Source: Planctomycetota bacterium
Lineage (GTDB): Bacteria > Planctomycetota > UBA1135 > UBA2386
NCBI GenBank assembly: GCA_020638695.1
Contig: JACKIB010000005.1
Coordinates: 186,001-250,000 of the forward strand
Reading direction: 5' to 3'
Length of the DNA stretch: 64,000 bases
Both the position numbers and the translations under genes were made by a program. The first letter of the stretch is position 1. Each line of letters starts with the position of its first letter. Below, piece after piece: positions 43,202-52,272 of this stretch. The notes under the pieces were generated by a model. That model saw only the letters and a program-made list of their open reading frames with translations, was not told the origin of the DNA and did no database searches.

Positions 43202-44764
43202 CTACTTGTCGTCGTCTTCGCCGAGGTGATCCCAGGCGACTTCCAGGATCACCTGGTCGTTGTCGGGGTCCACTTCGAGCGCGAGCTGCCGTAGCCGCTT
43301 CGCCTTGTCGTCCGGCTTGTGGCCCGCGCTGATGCAGCGACCCTTGAGGATGTAGAACATCCCGTTGAGCGGGTCCATCTCGATCGCCTTGTCGACCGAT
43401 TTCGTGGCTTCCTCGTACTTGCGCTTCTGCAGCTGCGCCTTGGCCAGGTACGCCCAGGTGGTGGGGTTCTTGCTGCCCATGTCGATCGAGATCTGGAACA
43501 ACCGTTGCGCCTTGATCGGCATGTTGCGCGACAAGGCGAACTGGCCGGCACGGTGGTAGCCACGCGCCGATGCGGCCTTGAGCGAGAGGATGTAGCGGTA
43601 CCACTCCTGTTGGAGAGCCTTCAGGTCCTTCACACCGAGGTACTGCTTGAGCACGCGAATCTGCTCGTCGGGCTCGACGGTGCGCATGTTGTAGCCGCCA
43701 CGGGCCAGCACCTTCTTGACGCGTGGGCTGCGCGCCAGGTCGATGTAGAAGCGCTTGAACTTGCCGGCGTATTGCTTGTTGGACAGCAGGAAGTGGACGA
43801 ATGACCAGCCCCAGGCGTAGTGAATCGCTTGGAAGCGGGGAATGCGGATCATCTCCTCGAGCCCCAACCACTTGCCCTTGTCCGTGGAGTTCGAAGTTCC
43901 CTTGCCGACCTGGTTCGCGCCGACCGCGTCCTGGATCACCGCCAGTCGGCCTTCTTGGATCCCGCCGACCACCATCCTCTTGGACTTGGGATCCCATTCG
44001 CTGGCGCCGTAGTACTCCGCCAGCGATTCGTTCACCCACGACGGGTAGTGGAACTTCGGGTCGATCAGGTAGGTGAGGTAGTGGTTCGCCTCGTGGAACA
44101 TCACGTCCTGGGTGAGCTCCGGATCGAGGCGGTCATAGAAGAAGTTCAGATCGATGGGCTGGACGAAGCGGAAGTAGCCGAGCACACCCTCGGGCACACC
44201 GCCGACCTGATGGAAGTAGTCTTCGTTGTGGTAGAAGCACACTGGCAGCCGCTTCTGTCCCGCCGGTTTGGTGATGCGCCACTCCTTGGTGAAGACCTTG
44301 TAGTAGGTCTCCATCAAGTCGATGTAGCTCTGCATCAGCTCGGGGTCGAGGGTGAACTCGAACTGGAAGTTCTGGGTCTTCTTGATGTGGCGGTTCTTCC
44401 ACAGTCGGCGAGTCTTGGCCTCTTCGATCGCCTGCTTGCGCTTGGCGCGGAGCTTCTCGAGTTCCTGGTCGCGGAGTTCCTTCTTGATCCAGCGACCCTC
44501 GTGCAGCACCAGGCCCTTGTCCGCCTTCGCGCGGTCCTCGGCCGACATCGGGCCGGCCTTGCCCGCCTTGTCGAGCGCCGTCGAACTGCGAATGCGGTCG
44601 TGCGGGATGAACACGTCGCCGTTGGTGTAGTGGATCGTCACGCCCTTCTCGTCGCGTGACATCCGGTGGTCGATGACGAATCTACCGTCCTTCAGCTGCA
44701 GGCTGTCTTGGGCGGCCGAAGTGGTGGCCGCCAGAAGCACCGCGATGGTGGTTGTCGCTCTCAT
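43202..44764 (-). CDS. Secreted gluzincin metallopeptidase, DUF1570-like, with TPRs
   Basis: 520 aa with a Sec signal (TTTIAVLLAATTSAAQ). The central domain has the zinc motif HEANH at 224-228 and the third ligand in NESLAEYYG (Glu246, 18 residues after the motif), the gluzincin layout seen in planctomycete DUF1570 proteins. Residues about 405-515 are TPR-like (GTTWAYLAKAQ-type and ATKSVDKAIEMDPLNGMFYI). It probably acts on proteins or peptidoglycan-associated peptides outside the cytoplasmic membrane; the substrate is unknown. A paralogue lacking the zinc motif is encoded 143 bp upstream on the same strand. Confidence 0.85.
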   Translation of the reverse strand: MRATTTIAVLLAATTSAAQDSLQLKDGRFVIDHRMSRDEKGVTIHYTNGDVFIPHDRIRSSTALDKAGKAGPMSAEDRAKADKGLVLHEGRWIKKELRDQELEKLRAKRKQAIEEAKTRRLWKNRHIKKTQNFQFEFTLDPELMQSYIDLMETYYKVFTKEWRITKPAGQKRLPVCFYHNEDYFHQVGGVPEGVLGYFRFVQPIDLNFFYDRLDPELTQDVMFHEANHYLTYLIDPKFHYPSWVNESLAEYYGASEWDPKSKRMVVGGIQEGRLAVIQDAVGANQVGKGTSNSTDKGKWLGLEEMIRIPRFQAIHYAWGWSFVHFLLSNKQYAGKFKRFYIDLARSPRVKKVLARGGYNMRTVEPDEQIRVLKQYLGVKDLKALQQEWYRYILSLKAASARGYHRAGQFALSRNMPIKAQRLFQISIDMGSKNPTTWAYLAKAQLQKRKYEEATKSVDKAIEMDPLNGMFYILKGRCISAGHKPDDKAKRLRQLALEVDPDNDQVILEVAWDHLGEDDDK

Positions 44765-44907
44765 GGTTTCCGTCTCCGTCTTGGGTTGAGTCCGAGGGAA
44801 GCGCCGGCGCGCTCATGGTGGGTTTGCGCCCGTCCCGCGAGCGGGTTGCCGCCGGGATTCGTCGCATGAGTCGGCGAGCAAAGCGGGTCGCGGCCGGCGA
44901 CACCCCA

Positions 44908-46611
44908 TCAGAGGTACTTGAGCTTCCGCAGGAAGTCCTGGTAGGCCTTGTTCAGGCCCTCCCAGTCCCCGTCCGACCAGTTGCATACCGCCTTGTTGAC
45001 GGCCTCGCAGATCGCGGTGCGCGCTTTCTCGCCGGACTTGTCGTCCTTGCGCGCACGGGCCTCTTCCTCTTCCTCGGTCTCGGCCTCCTTGCGCGCCTTG
45101 GCCGGGTGTGCGTCCTTGTACTGTTCGGTGGCCCGGACGCTGGCGCGCAGGTAGTCGAGCAGGAAATCCCGCCCGCGCAGGAGCTTGTGCTGCCGCCCGG
45201 GCCCCTCGAGGAAGCGCAAGAACGTCACGATCTGATGGTCCGGCGCGAGTTTGGAGTTCCGCGCCTTCGACATCGCATCGGCGGTCACCGACATGATCTC
45301 CTTGGGTGTCATCAGCTTGGCGTCCTTGCGGCGCAGCTCGCGAAACGCCTCGGGCTCGTACTCGTTGATGCGGAACTCGATCTGTCGGCCCTTCACCCGG
45401 GCACTGGCGCAGTAGTCGCTGAGTGCAGAGGTGAGCCAGTACGGCGTGTTGGCGCTGAGCAACTCGTCCTTGTCGCTCATGTAGTGCGAGAAGATGGCGT
45501 AGGGCAGGTGGCCCCAATCGCCGGTGTTGCCCTCACCCTTGTCCTCGTAGATCGCGATCTCCTTGTCGTCGATGCTGTACGCGTCGGACGAGCCGGTGCG
45601 GTAGGCCTTGTACTCGTCGTAGTTCTTGCAGACTCGAATCAGGCCGCGCGAGACGTACTCGTCATTGAGCTTGCTGAAGCGCTTGTCGCACCAGTTCCAA
45701 CACGTCTCGGCGGCTTTGCACAGTCGAGCGGTGTACTTCGGCGACGCGTGCGTGAGCACCGTGATGTTCTTGGTCTTGATCACCGTCCAGCCCTCGGGCA
45801 GTCCGGCGATTGCCTTCTTGATCCGGGCTTGCTCGATCTCCTGCCGAATCTTGAGTCGCTCGGCGGCGGTCTTCTTCTTCCAGTCCAGGCGGAGGATCTT
45901 CCCGAACGTGGCTGGGGTCTGCTTGCCAGCCAGCGACGTGTTGGCGTTCTCGCGGGGCAGGAACTTGAACGACTGAATGCTCCGCAGTCCGGTGGAATCG
46001 AGCTTCTTGTAGTGGTGCATCAAGAACTCGAACTCGACCGCGAAATCGACCCCTTCGGTGCCGTGGAACACGTAGGCGAGGAAGTGCTTGCGACCGCCGT
46101 AGGCGAGCTTCTCGACCTTGACCTCGTAGATGGTCACGGGCACGCCAGCGAGCTTGTCCTTCTTCTCGACCGCGAAGTGGAAGCCTCCCTGGCTGAGGTT
46201 GCGCTTCACGTAGTCCTTGTAGTCGCGGTAGGGGAGCCGCAGCGTACGGACCGAGGACTTCTTGTCCTCGCTTCGCTCCACGGTGACCATCTTCTTGATC
46301 ACCTCCTTGTCGAACTGGATCACGCGCATCACCGGGCGGTGCGACACGAACCCGCCGTCCAGCTTCACGTGTCCTTCGTACTCCCGGTTCGATTGGAATT
46401 GGGCGACGATCCACTTCTCGTCGACCTGGATCGGCACCTGCGTCCAGCGCTGCGGCACCTTGATCTGGAAGCCGAGCTTGGCGTCGGTGTAGATGCCGCG
46501 CTCCAGGGTTCCCTGACCCGGCAGCATGCCGAACGAGAGGGTCAGGGCTGCGGCGATCACGCTGCACCGCCAGGCGCCTGAGTGCGGGAAACGAGTGTGA
46601 TTTTGCGTCAT
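44908..46611 (-). CDS. Secreted degenerate gluzincin paralogue
   Basis: 567 aa from ATG 46611 (AAGGAG nine bases upstream), signal peptide in 14-34. An N-terminal beta-rich domain of about 200 residues is followed by a DUF1570-like domain. Aligned on PYWLTSALSDYC (390-401) with PSWVNESLAEYY of the neighbour, the zinc motif HEANH is replaced by IFSHY (373-377) at the same spacing, and the third ligand Glu by Ser395. It therefore looks like a catalytically dead partner. A highly charged Glu/Lys stretch (EAETEEEEEARARKDDK) lies near residue 510. It could be a regulatory or substrate-binding subunit of the active enzyme. Confidence 0.8.
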   Translation of the reverse strand: MTQNHTRFPHSGAWRCSVIAAALTLSFGMLPGQGTLERGIYTDAKLGFQIKVPQRWTQVPIQVDEKWIVAQFQSNREYEGHVKLDGGFVSHRPVMRVIQFDKEVIKKMVTVERSEDKKSSVRTLRLPYRDYKDYVKRNLSQGGFHFAVEKKDKLAGVPVTIYEVKVEKLAYGGRKHFLAYVFHGTEGVDFAVEFEFLMHHYKKLDSTGLRSIQSFKFLPRENANTSLAGKQTPATFGKILRLDWKKKTAAERLKIRQEIEQARIKKAIAGLPEGWTVIKTKNITVLTHASPKYTARLCKAAETCWNWCDKRFSKLNDEYVSRGLIRVCKNYDEYKAYRTGSSDAYSIDDKEIAIYEDKGEGNTGDWGHLPYAIFSHYMSDKDELLSANTPYWLTSALSDYCASARVKGRQIEFRINEYEPEAFRELRRKDAKLMTPKEIMSVTADAMSKARNSKLAPDHQIVTFLRFLEGPGRQHKLLRGRDFLLDYLRASVRATEQYKDAHPAKARKEAETEEEEEARARKDDKSGEKARTAICEAVNKAVCNWSDGDWEGLNKAYQDFLRKLKYL

Positions 46612-46790
46612 GACGCGCTGCTCCTTCGGGTCGTGGGGATGGTACCCCGCCTGCGGTTCTCGTGCACCGGGGGCTGATGAGAGATCGGATCCGTGGATGG
46701 GTGACGGTCCCTCCGGGCTGGTCGGCTCCCCGGGCTGGGCGATCGGCCTGTGGTGGCCCGGGCGAGGGGACCTGCGTTGCGTCGGGCACA

Positions 46791-46826
46791 CGAATCCGGT
46801 GGATTCGGGAACCTCACGGAGGTTCC
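46791..46826. terminator. Two adjacent perfect hairpins
   Basis: CGAATCC/GGATTCG (46791-46807) and GGAACCTC/GAGGTTCC (46808-46826) are back to back, each with a three-base loop, in the 315-bp gap after the giant coiled-coil gene. A T6 run precedes them on the minus strand. They are a likely end point for the long upstream operon. The rest of the gap holds no gene. Confidence 0.6.
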
Positions 46827-46926
46827 GACGCGGTGCCAAAAAACCGCAGCCCCGCGAATTCAGTAGGGTCCCGAGAAAGGTGGGTGCGGGCCGTCGTGGT
46901 TGCAGCGGGTGCGCGCCGCGGCCGAC

Positions 46927-49900
46927 CTACTTGCCGCCCTTTCCCTTCTGCTGCTCTTCCGACTTGGGTGGGTCTGCCTCGCCTTCCTGCGGTGGATTGA
47001 GCGCGCTCTCGATCTGCTTCTTCAGCTCCAGGAAGATCTCGGTCACCTTGTTGTGCCGGTGAGCCAGTCGCTCGAGCAGCGCCAGATCCACCTCGGAGAC
47101 GTTGTCGCCGCGGGTCTCGATCAGCTTCTCCATGAACTTGGTCCGCCGCAGCATGTCCTGCTCCATCTGCTTGAGCATCTCCAGCTCGGCGGTGATCGAC
47201 ACCAATCGACGGCGTTGGTTCTGATTGTTCTGCTGGTCCTGCTGTTGCTGCTGCTGTTGCTGCTGCTGCTGTTGCTGCTGTTCGCGGCGCTGTTTGGCTC
47301 GGCGCTGCTGCTCGCGCTTGAGGGCGTCGAGCAACTTGCGGGTCCGATCCTCGACATCGCGTTGGAGCACCACGGTGACCTCGTCGGGTAGCGGGCGGCT
47401 GCCGGACAACCGCTTGCGGACCTCGTCGAGGTCCTGCTCGTTGGAGCGCAGGGCGTGGCTGAACACCAACACCGCCTCCTTCTCCAGCGCTTCCCGCATG
47501 AACGCGCTCTTGTCCTTCAGGTCGCCCTCCTCCTGGCCGAGCTCGTTGAGTCGGCGCCGTGCCCGGCGGGTCAGGCCGGACCGACTCGCCATGGTCTTGC
47601 CCGCGGCTTCGGTGTGCTTGGTGATCGGCTCTTGCTTGGCCAGCATCTGCTTCAGCTCATCGGCGATCTTGAACAGCAGTTCTTCCTGACGGAGGTCTTC
47701 GTAGCGCTCCCGCTCCTCTTGCAGGGCACGCTTCGCCTCGTCGAGCTTCTGTCGCGCTTCCTGCTGCTTCTGCTCCGCCTGATCGTTGTCGCCCTCATCG
47801 AGCTTCTCGGACGCCTGCTTGGCGGCCTGTGCCGCCTGATCGAGGGCCTGTTGGGCGCGCTGGTTCTTGCGCTCTTCCGCCAGCTTGGCGAGCTGCATGA
47901 TGTCGTCGGCGAGCTTCTTCTGCTCCTTGGCCTGTTCCTTCAGCTCCTGGCGCTGCTGTTGGTCGAGCGGTCGGTTGCGCTCGATCTGCTCCTTGGCCTG
48001 CTGCAGTGATTTCCGCGCCTCGTCCTGTTGGCGCGCGGCCTCCGCTTGACGGTTGTTGCGCAACGCGGACTCGGCCTGCTGCATCTGCTGTTGGGCACGC
48101 TGTACCTGCTGGTCAGCAGCGCGCTGCTGCTTGGGTGCCAGGTCGCCGTTGGCCTGCGCCTTCTGCATCTGCTGGCGCAGTTGCTGCGCGTCCTTCTGGA
48201 TGTCCGCCTGACGCTGGGCTGCTTGATCTCGCTGCTGCTGCGGTGAGCCGACCTGTCCGAGTTCCTTCTCGATCTGTGCCTTGGCCTGTTGCAGCTGCTC
48301 GCGTGACTGCTGGAGGCGTCGGTCGAGGTCCTTCGTCTCCTGCGGGTCGGTCGGTTTGCCCGGGTTGCGCTCTGCCTGCTGACGCAACTGCTCGGCGGCG
48401 CGCCGCAGCTGCCGGTCCGCTTCGTCGAGCCGCTGGGCGGCCCGGTTCTCGGCCGGTCGTTGTTCGTTCGTCGGGCTCGGCTTGGCGCTGTCTGGCTTGC
48501 CGCTGTCCGGCTTGTCGGCGGTGCGCGGTTGGCCTTCCTTCGGCTTGCGCGCGGCATCCGGGCTCGCCTCGGGCTTGGCGCCCGGCGATTCGCGCAGCCG
48601 CCTCGCAACCTCCGCGGCGTCACTCGCGAGTTGATCGGCCCGCTTGTTCGGTTCGGGGTCGCGGTTGCGCATCCCCTCACGCGCCTCGGCCAGCTTGCGC
48701 ATCGCCTGAGCGAGCAGCGAAGTCAGTCGCTGCGTGGAGTCCGGCTGGGGTGCCGCCTTCTTGGCCTCGGCCATCGCCTTGGCGGCCTTCTGCAGGTCCT
48801 GCTCCGGTTGGCCGAGCGGTGCCTTGTCGGCTTGCCGTTGCTCGGTGGCCTGCTTCGCGGCGTCACCGACCTTGCGCTCGAGCTCTCCGATCTTCCGGTT
48901 GTTGGCTGTGCGTTGACCGGCGAGGGACTCGTCGGCCCGCTTCTGCGTCGCCTTGGCCACGTCGCCGAGCTTGTCCGCGGCCGCCGCGTCGAGCTGCTTC
49001 TGCAACTCGTCGAGTTGCTTCTGCAGCGCGGCGTCCTGCTTGTCCTTGGTCTGTTCGAGTTCGCTGCGCAATTGGTCGCGAGCCTCTTGGGTCTCGGCGC
49101 TGTCCTTGCGTTGGGTCGCCTGGTCGAGCCGCTTGGCCGCGTCGGCGACCCGCTCGAGCCCGCGCTGCTTGCTGAGTTCAGCCATCTGCTGCTGCAACTC
49201 GGCTCGCAGGGCACCGAGTTCGAACGCGTTGCGCTGCGCCTGGCTGCGCGCATCGGGGTCGGTGCGCCGTTTGGCGACCGACTTCTCCAGTTGACTCTGG
49301 CTGCGCAGCAGCTGATCGATGCGCCGCAGAGCCTCCTCGAGGAACGGCTGGCGGGTACCGGCATCGCGCTGGTTCTGCTGGCTCTCCTCGGCCTGCCGGC
49401 GCGCGAGATCACGCAGCTTGTCGGTGAGTTCGCGCTCGGCCTGTGAGACCTGGCGTCGCGAAGTGGCTCGGTTCTTCTCCAGCAGCTCCGACTGGCGCTG
49501 CGCCAGCTGGGACGCGGTCTGCTCCATGCGCCGGGTCTCGCCGATCTCCTCGTTGATCTTGTCCATCGAGGGGCGTTCGAGCAGGATCTGCAGCAGCTCC
49601 TCGAGGTCCTTGATCACCTTTGCAGATCGGGTGTTGGCTTGCGCCAGCGCCTTGGCGTCGAGCGCGTCGCGCACCCCGGCCACGGTTTCCAGCAGCCCGA
49701 TCTTGTTGAGGTGTTCGAGCCCCTTGTCGAGCAGCTCGACGAAGCGCTGTTGACCTTCCTTGGCGTAGCGGGACCGCAGGGTGACCATCAGGTCCCGCAG
49801 CCGTTCGGCCTTGCGCAGCAGGGTCTGCTGATCCTTTTGCGCTGCGGCGAGCAGGTCCTGCTCGGAGGTCGTCTGGGCGCAGATCCGTGGGGCGAGGAGC

Positions 49901-49941
49901 AGGAGCGAGCCGAGGGCACACGCGAACAGGGCTGTTCTCAT
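46927..49941 (-). CDS. Giant secreted coiled-coil protein with poly-Gln tract
   Basis: 1004 aa from ATG 49941, overlapping the previous stop as ATGA. After a signal peptide (ALFACALGSLLLLAPRICAQ) nearly the whole chain is Gln/Glu/Lys/Arg/Ala-rich coiled coil. A Pro/Ser/Lys-rich disordered insert lies near residues 450-510, and there is a run of 14 Gln codons at 47239-47280. Composition suggests a long periplasmic or surface rod. The homologous position in planctomycete gene clusters is occupied by similarly repetitive proteins of unknown role. It is coupled to the DUF4175-like membrane protein, its probable anchor. Confidence 0.85.
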   Translation of the reverse strand: MRTALFACALGSLLLLAPRICAQTTSEQDLLAAAQKDQQTLLRKAERLRDLMVTLRSRYAKEGQQRFVELLDKGLEHLNKIGLLETVAGVRDALDAKALAQANTRSAKVIKDLEELLQILLERPSMDKINEEIGETRRMEQTASQLAQRQSELLEKNRATSRRQVSQAERELTDKLRDLARRQAEESQQNQRDAGTRQPFLEEALRRIDQLLRSQSQLEKSVAKRRTDPDARSQAQRNAFELGALRAELQQQMAELSKQRGLERVADAAKRLDQATQRKDSAETQEARDQLRSELEQTKDKQDAALQKQLDELQKQLDAAAADKLGDVAKATQKRADESLAGQRTANNRKIGELERKVGDAAKQATEQRQADKAPLGQPEQDLQKAAKAMAEAKKAAPQPDSTQRLTSLLAQAMRKLAEAREGMRNRDPEPNKRADQLASDAAEVARRLRESPGAKPEASPDAARKPKEGQPRTADKPDSGKPDSAKPSPTNEQRPAENRAAQRLDEADRQLRRAAEQLRQQAERNPGKPTDPQETKDLDRRLQQSREQLQQAKAQIEKELGQVGSPQQQRDQAAQRQADIQKDAQQLRQQMQKAQANGDLAPKQQRAADQQVQRAQQQMQQAESALRNNRQAEAARQQDEARKSLQQAKEQIERNRPLDQQQRQELKEQAKEQKKLADDIMQLAKLAEERKNQRAQQALDQAAQAAKQASEKLDEGDNDQAEQKQQEARQKLDEAKRALQEERERYEDLRQEELLFKIADELKQMLAKQEPITKHTEAAGKTMASRSGLTRRARRRLNELGQEEGDLKDKSAFMREALEKEAVLVFSHALRSNEQDLDEVRKRLSGSRPLPDEVTVVLQRDVEDRTRKLLDALKREQQRRAKQRREQQQQQQQQQQQQQQDQQNNQNQRRRLVSITAELEMLKQMEQDMLRRTKFMEKLIETRGDNVSEVDLALLERLAHRHNKVTEIFLELKKQIESALNPPQEGEADPPKSEEQQKGKGGK

Positions 49942-52271
49942 TTCTTGTCTCCCTGAAGCTTCTTGGTGCGGGTCTGGATCTCCCGCTGCTGATCTAGGAT
50001 CGATCGGGTGTGGGTGATGACGTCCTGGAACTCGTTCCACTTACGTAGGTACGCCTCCAGTTGCCGCAGCGCCTCGAGCATCGTGCGCTGGTTGGCGTCC
50101 ACCTTGCGCAGTGCTTCGACCGCGCTCTTGCTGTTGGGCGCAACACGCGACTGCGCGAGCAGCTTCATCGTCGCGGGTGCGAGGAACTCGGCCACCCGAT
50201 CCGCCACCTGCACCATCTGCAGCAGCGGGTCGAGCGCCTTGTCCATCGCCCCGAGGCGGCCATCCCGCCGTCGCTTCTCCAGGTCGCGGTAGAATGCCGG
50301 GTGGAAGCGCACCGCGCTGGTCACGGCCTCGTGAAAGGTCCGGTACAACTCGAGCACCGTGTTGGCGTGGACGGACGGCTCGAGCCGGTTGAACAGGTGG
50401 AAGTCGAAGGCCCGCATCAGCTCGATGTGGATCCGCTGCACCGCGCCCAGCACCCGGCCCTGGGCGACCTCGACGTAGGTGATCGGAACCTGCTGCTGGG
50501 CCAACGGCTTGCCGCCCTCGAGTGCGTCGAGGATGTCCTTCAGCCGCTCGTTGCGGTCACCGAGCAGCTTGAGATTCTGCTCCACGTCTTCGCGCACGCG
50601 GCGGAAGTGGCTCGACACCGTGCGCAGCAGCTCGGTTTCGCCGACCACCCGCACCTGGCGCGGACCGATGTCCTTCGCGCTGGGCCCCGGCTCGCGGTTG
50701 TCGGTCAGCTTGACCATCACCACCAGCGTCTTCGGCGGCTTCGCGACCCGGTCCTTGAACTCCGGCTGGGCGAGATCGACCAACGCGAGCACCGCGCGGG
50801 TCTTCACCGGTTCGGCCGCGGTGTCACTGGATGCCTGGAACAGCGGGCGGGTCAGCTGGTCCGTGCCGCCGAATCCGATCGCCAGACTGGCCGAGGTCAG
50901 TCCGAAATCGTCGGTGGCGTGCACCCGCACCGGGACGATCGCATCGGGGAGCGCGAGGTTGAGCGAGTCGTCCTCCGGGCAGAGGATCCGGCCGACCGGT
51001 GGGTGATCGGGCGTCGCGGCGATGTGGTAGGTCCCGGGGTTGGGGTTGTGTAGCCCCTCCTTGCCGACCAACAGCACTTGGTAGCGGTCCGACTGCGTAA
51101 CCTTGAGTTTGCCGGTGTGCGCGACCTTGCCGCTGTCGTCGTCGATCCGTACCGGCGTGAGCTTCAGCTGCTGGCCCGACTCCAGGAACTTCAGCTCGGC
51201 TTGCTGCACTTCCGCGGTCGCCGTGACGTGGAACTCGATCTCGCTGCCGATCAGCGCATCGATGCTGCCACCGTCCTGGATCGCGGGTGCCTTGCGGGTG
51301 TAGGTCGGAAAGCTGATCTTCGCGCGGACCATCTCCACCCGGGGCGCGTGGATCACCCGGACCGACACCTCGGCGTCGCCGCGGTCGTCGTCGCCGCCGC
51401 GGGCGCGGAACGAGAACGGACCGGAGACGCGCCGGAACGTGTGCTTGAACAGCCCGTCGCCGCGTGCCGACATCGTGCTGCGCGGCGCCAGGCCGCGCCC
51501 GCCCTGGACCAGCAGTTCGACTTCGCGCGGCACCACGCCGTGCGCGCGCACCAGCACCGCCAGGTCGCCGCCGGCGGCGAGGGTCACGGTGATTCGATCG
51601 CCATCGCGCTGGACGCGATACGCGGCGCTCGATTCCTCACTGCTCGACGGCCGCTCGATCACCAAGCGGGTGTCGCGCGGGTAGGGGACATCGAACCCGA
51701 GGGCGCGCTGGAGGAACACCCCGGTGCCCTTGGGGTTGATCGCCGCGAAGCCGAGGCCCAACGCCAACAGTGCACCAGCCGCTGCCCACACACGGGCGGT
51801 GCTGCGCGCCGACAGCAGGTCTTGGTAGTCGATCTTCTGCGCGTGTCGGGCTGCGTCCGCGACCACATGCTCGATCATCGCGCGCGACTGGTTGCGCAGT
51901 GCGTCGTCGTCGCCGGTGGTCGCCTGGTGGCCGAGCTGCAATGCCGAGATCAGTTTGTGTCGAAGCTCGGGGAAGTGCTGCTCGGTGGCCAGCGCCACGT
52001 CCTGCTCGGTCAGGCTGCGGCGCAGCGGGTAGCGGATCCGCCGGTCCAGCAGGAACACCCCGTAGCTGGCGATGCCCAGCGTCAGCAGAACGCGCACCGC
52101 GCGCGGGAGATCCAGGTAGCGGTCGAGCGGGTAGTAGACGAGCAGCGCCAGCAACACGCCGACCAGCACGCTGCCGATCCCGTGGATCAGGAAGCGCCGG
52201 CGGATGCGGCCGAGCTGGCGACCGAGCAGGGCGTGGATCTGCCGCTCGAGCTGTTCTTGAACTTGGGTCAC
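49938..52271 (-). CDS. Large membrane protein, DUF4175-like
   Basis: 777 aa from GTG 52271, one base after the previous stop. Two membrane helices near the N-terminus (about 31-50 and 60-75) and one near 160 are followed by a large extracytoplasmic beta-rich region (RITVTLAAGGDLAVLV, FSFRARGGDDDRGDAEV). A helical C-terminal half ends in coiled coil. The layout matches the DUF4175-type proteins that sit in MoxR/VWA clusters. The overlap with the coiled-coil gene suggests the two form one envelope complex. Function unknown. Confidence 0.75.
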   Translation of the reverse strand: MTQVQEQLERQIHALLGRQLGRIRRRFLIHGIGSVLVGVLLALLVYYPLDRYLDLPRAVRVLLTLGIASYGVFLLDRRIRYPLRRSLTEQDVALATEQHFPELRHKLISALQLGHQATTGDDDALRNQSRAMIEHVVADAARHAQKIDYQDLLSARSTARVWAAAGALLALGLGFAAINPKGTGVFLQRALGFDVPYPRDTRLVIERPSSSEESSAAYRVQRDGDRITVTLAAGGDLAVLVRAHGVVPREVELLVQGGRGLAPRSTMSARGDGLFKHTFRRVSGPFSFRARGGDDDRGDAEVSVRVIHAPRVEMVRAKISFPTYTRKAPAIQDGGSIDALIGSEIEFHVTATAEVQQAELKFLESGQQLKLTPVRIDDDSGKVAHTGKLKVTQSDRYQVLLVGKEGLHNPNPGTYHIAATPDHPPVGRILCPEDDSLNLALPDAIVPVRVHATDDFGLTSASLAIGFGGTDQLTRPLFQASSDTAAEPVKTRAVLALVDLAQPEFKDRVAKPPKTLVVMVKLTDNREPGPSAKDIGPRQVRVVGETELLRTVSSHFRRVREDVEQNLKLLGDRNERLKDILDALEGGKPLAQQQVPITYVEVAQGRVLGAVQRIHIELMRAFDFHLFNRLEPSVHANTVLELYRTFHEAVTSAVRFHPAFYRDLEKRRRDGRLGAMDKALDPLLQMVQVADRVAEFLAPATMKLLAQSRVAPNSKSAVEALRKVDANQRTMLEALRQLEAYLRKWNEFQDVITHTRSILDQQREIQTRTKKLQGDKK

Positions 52272-52272
52272 G

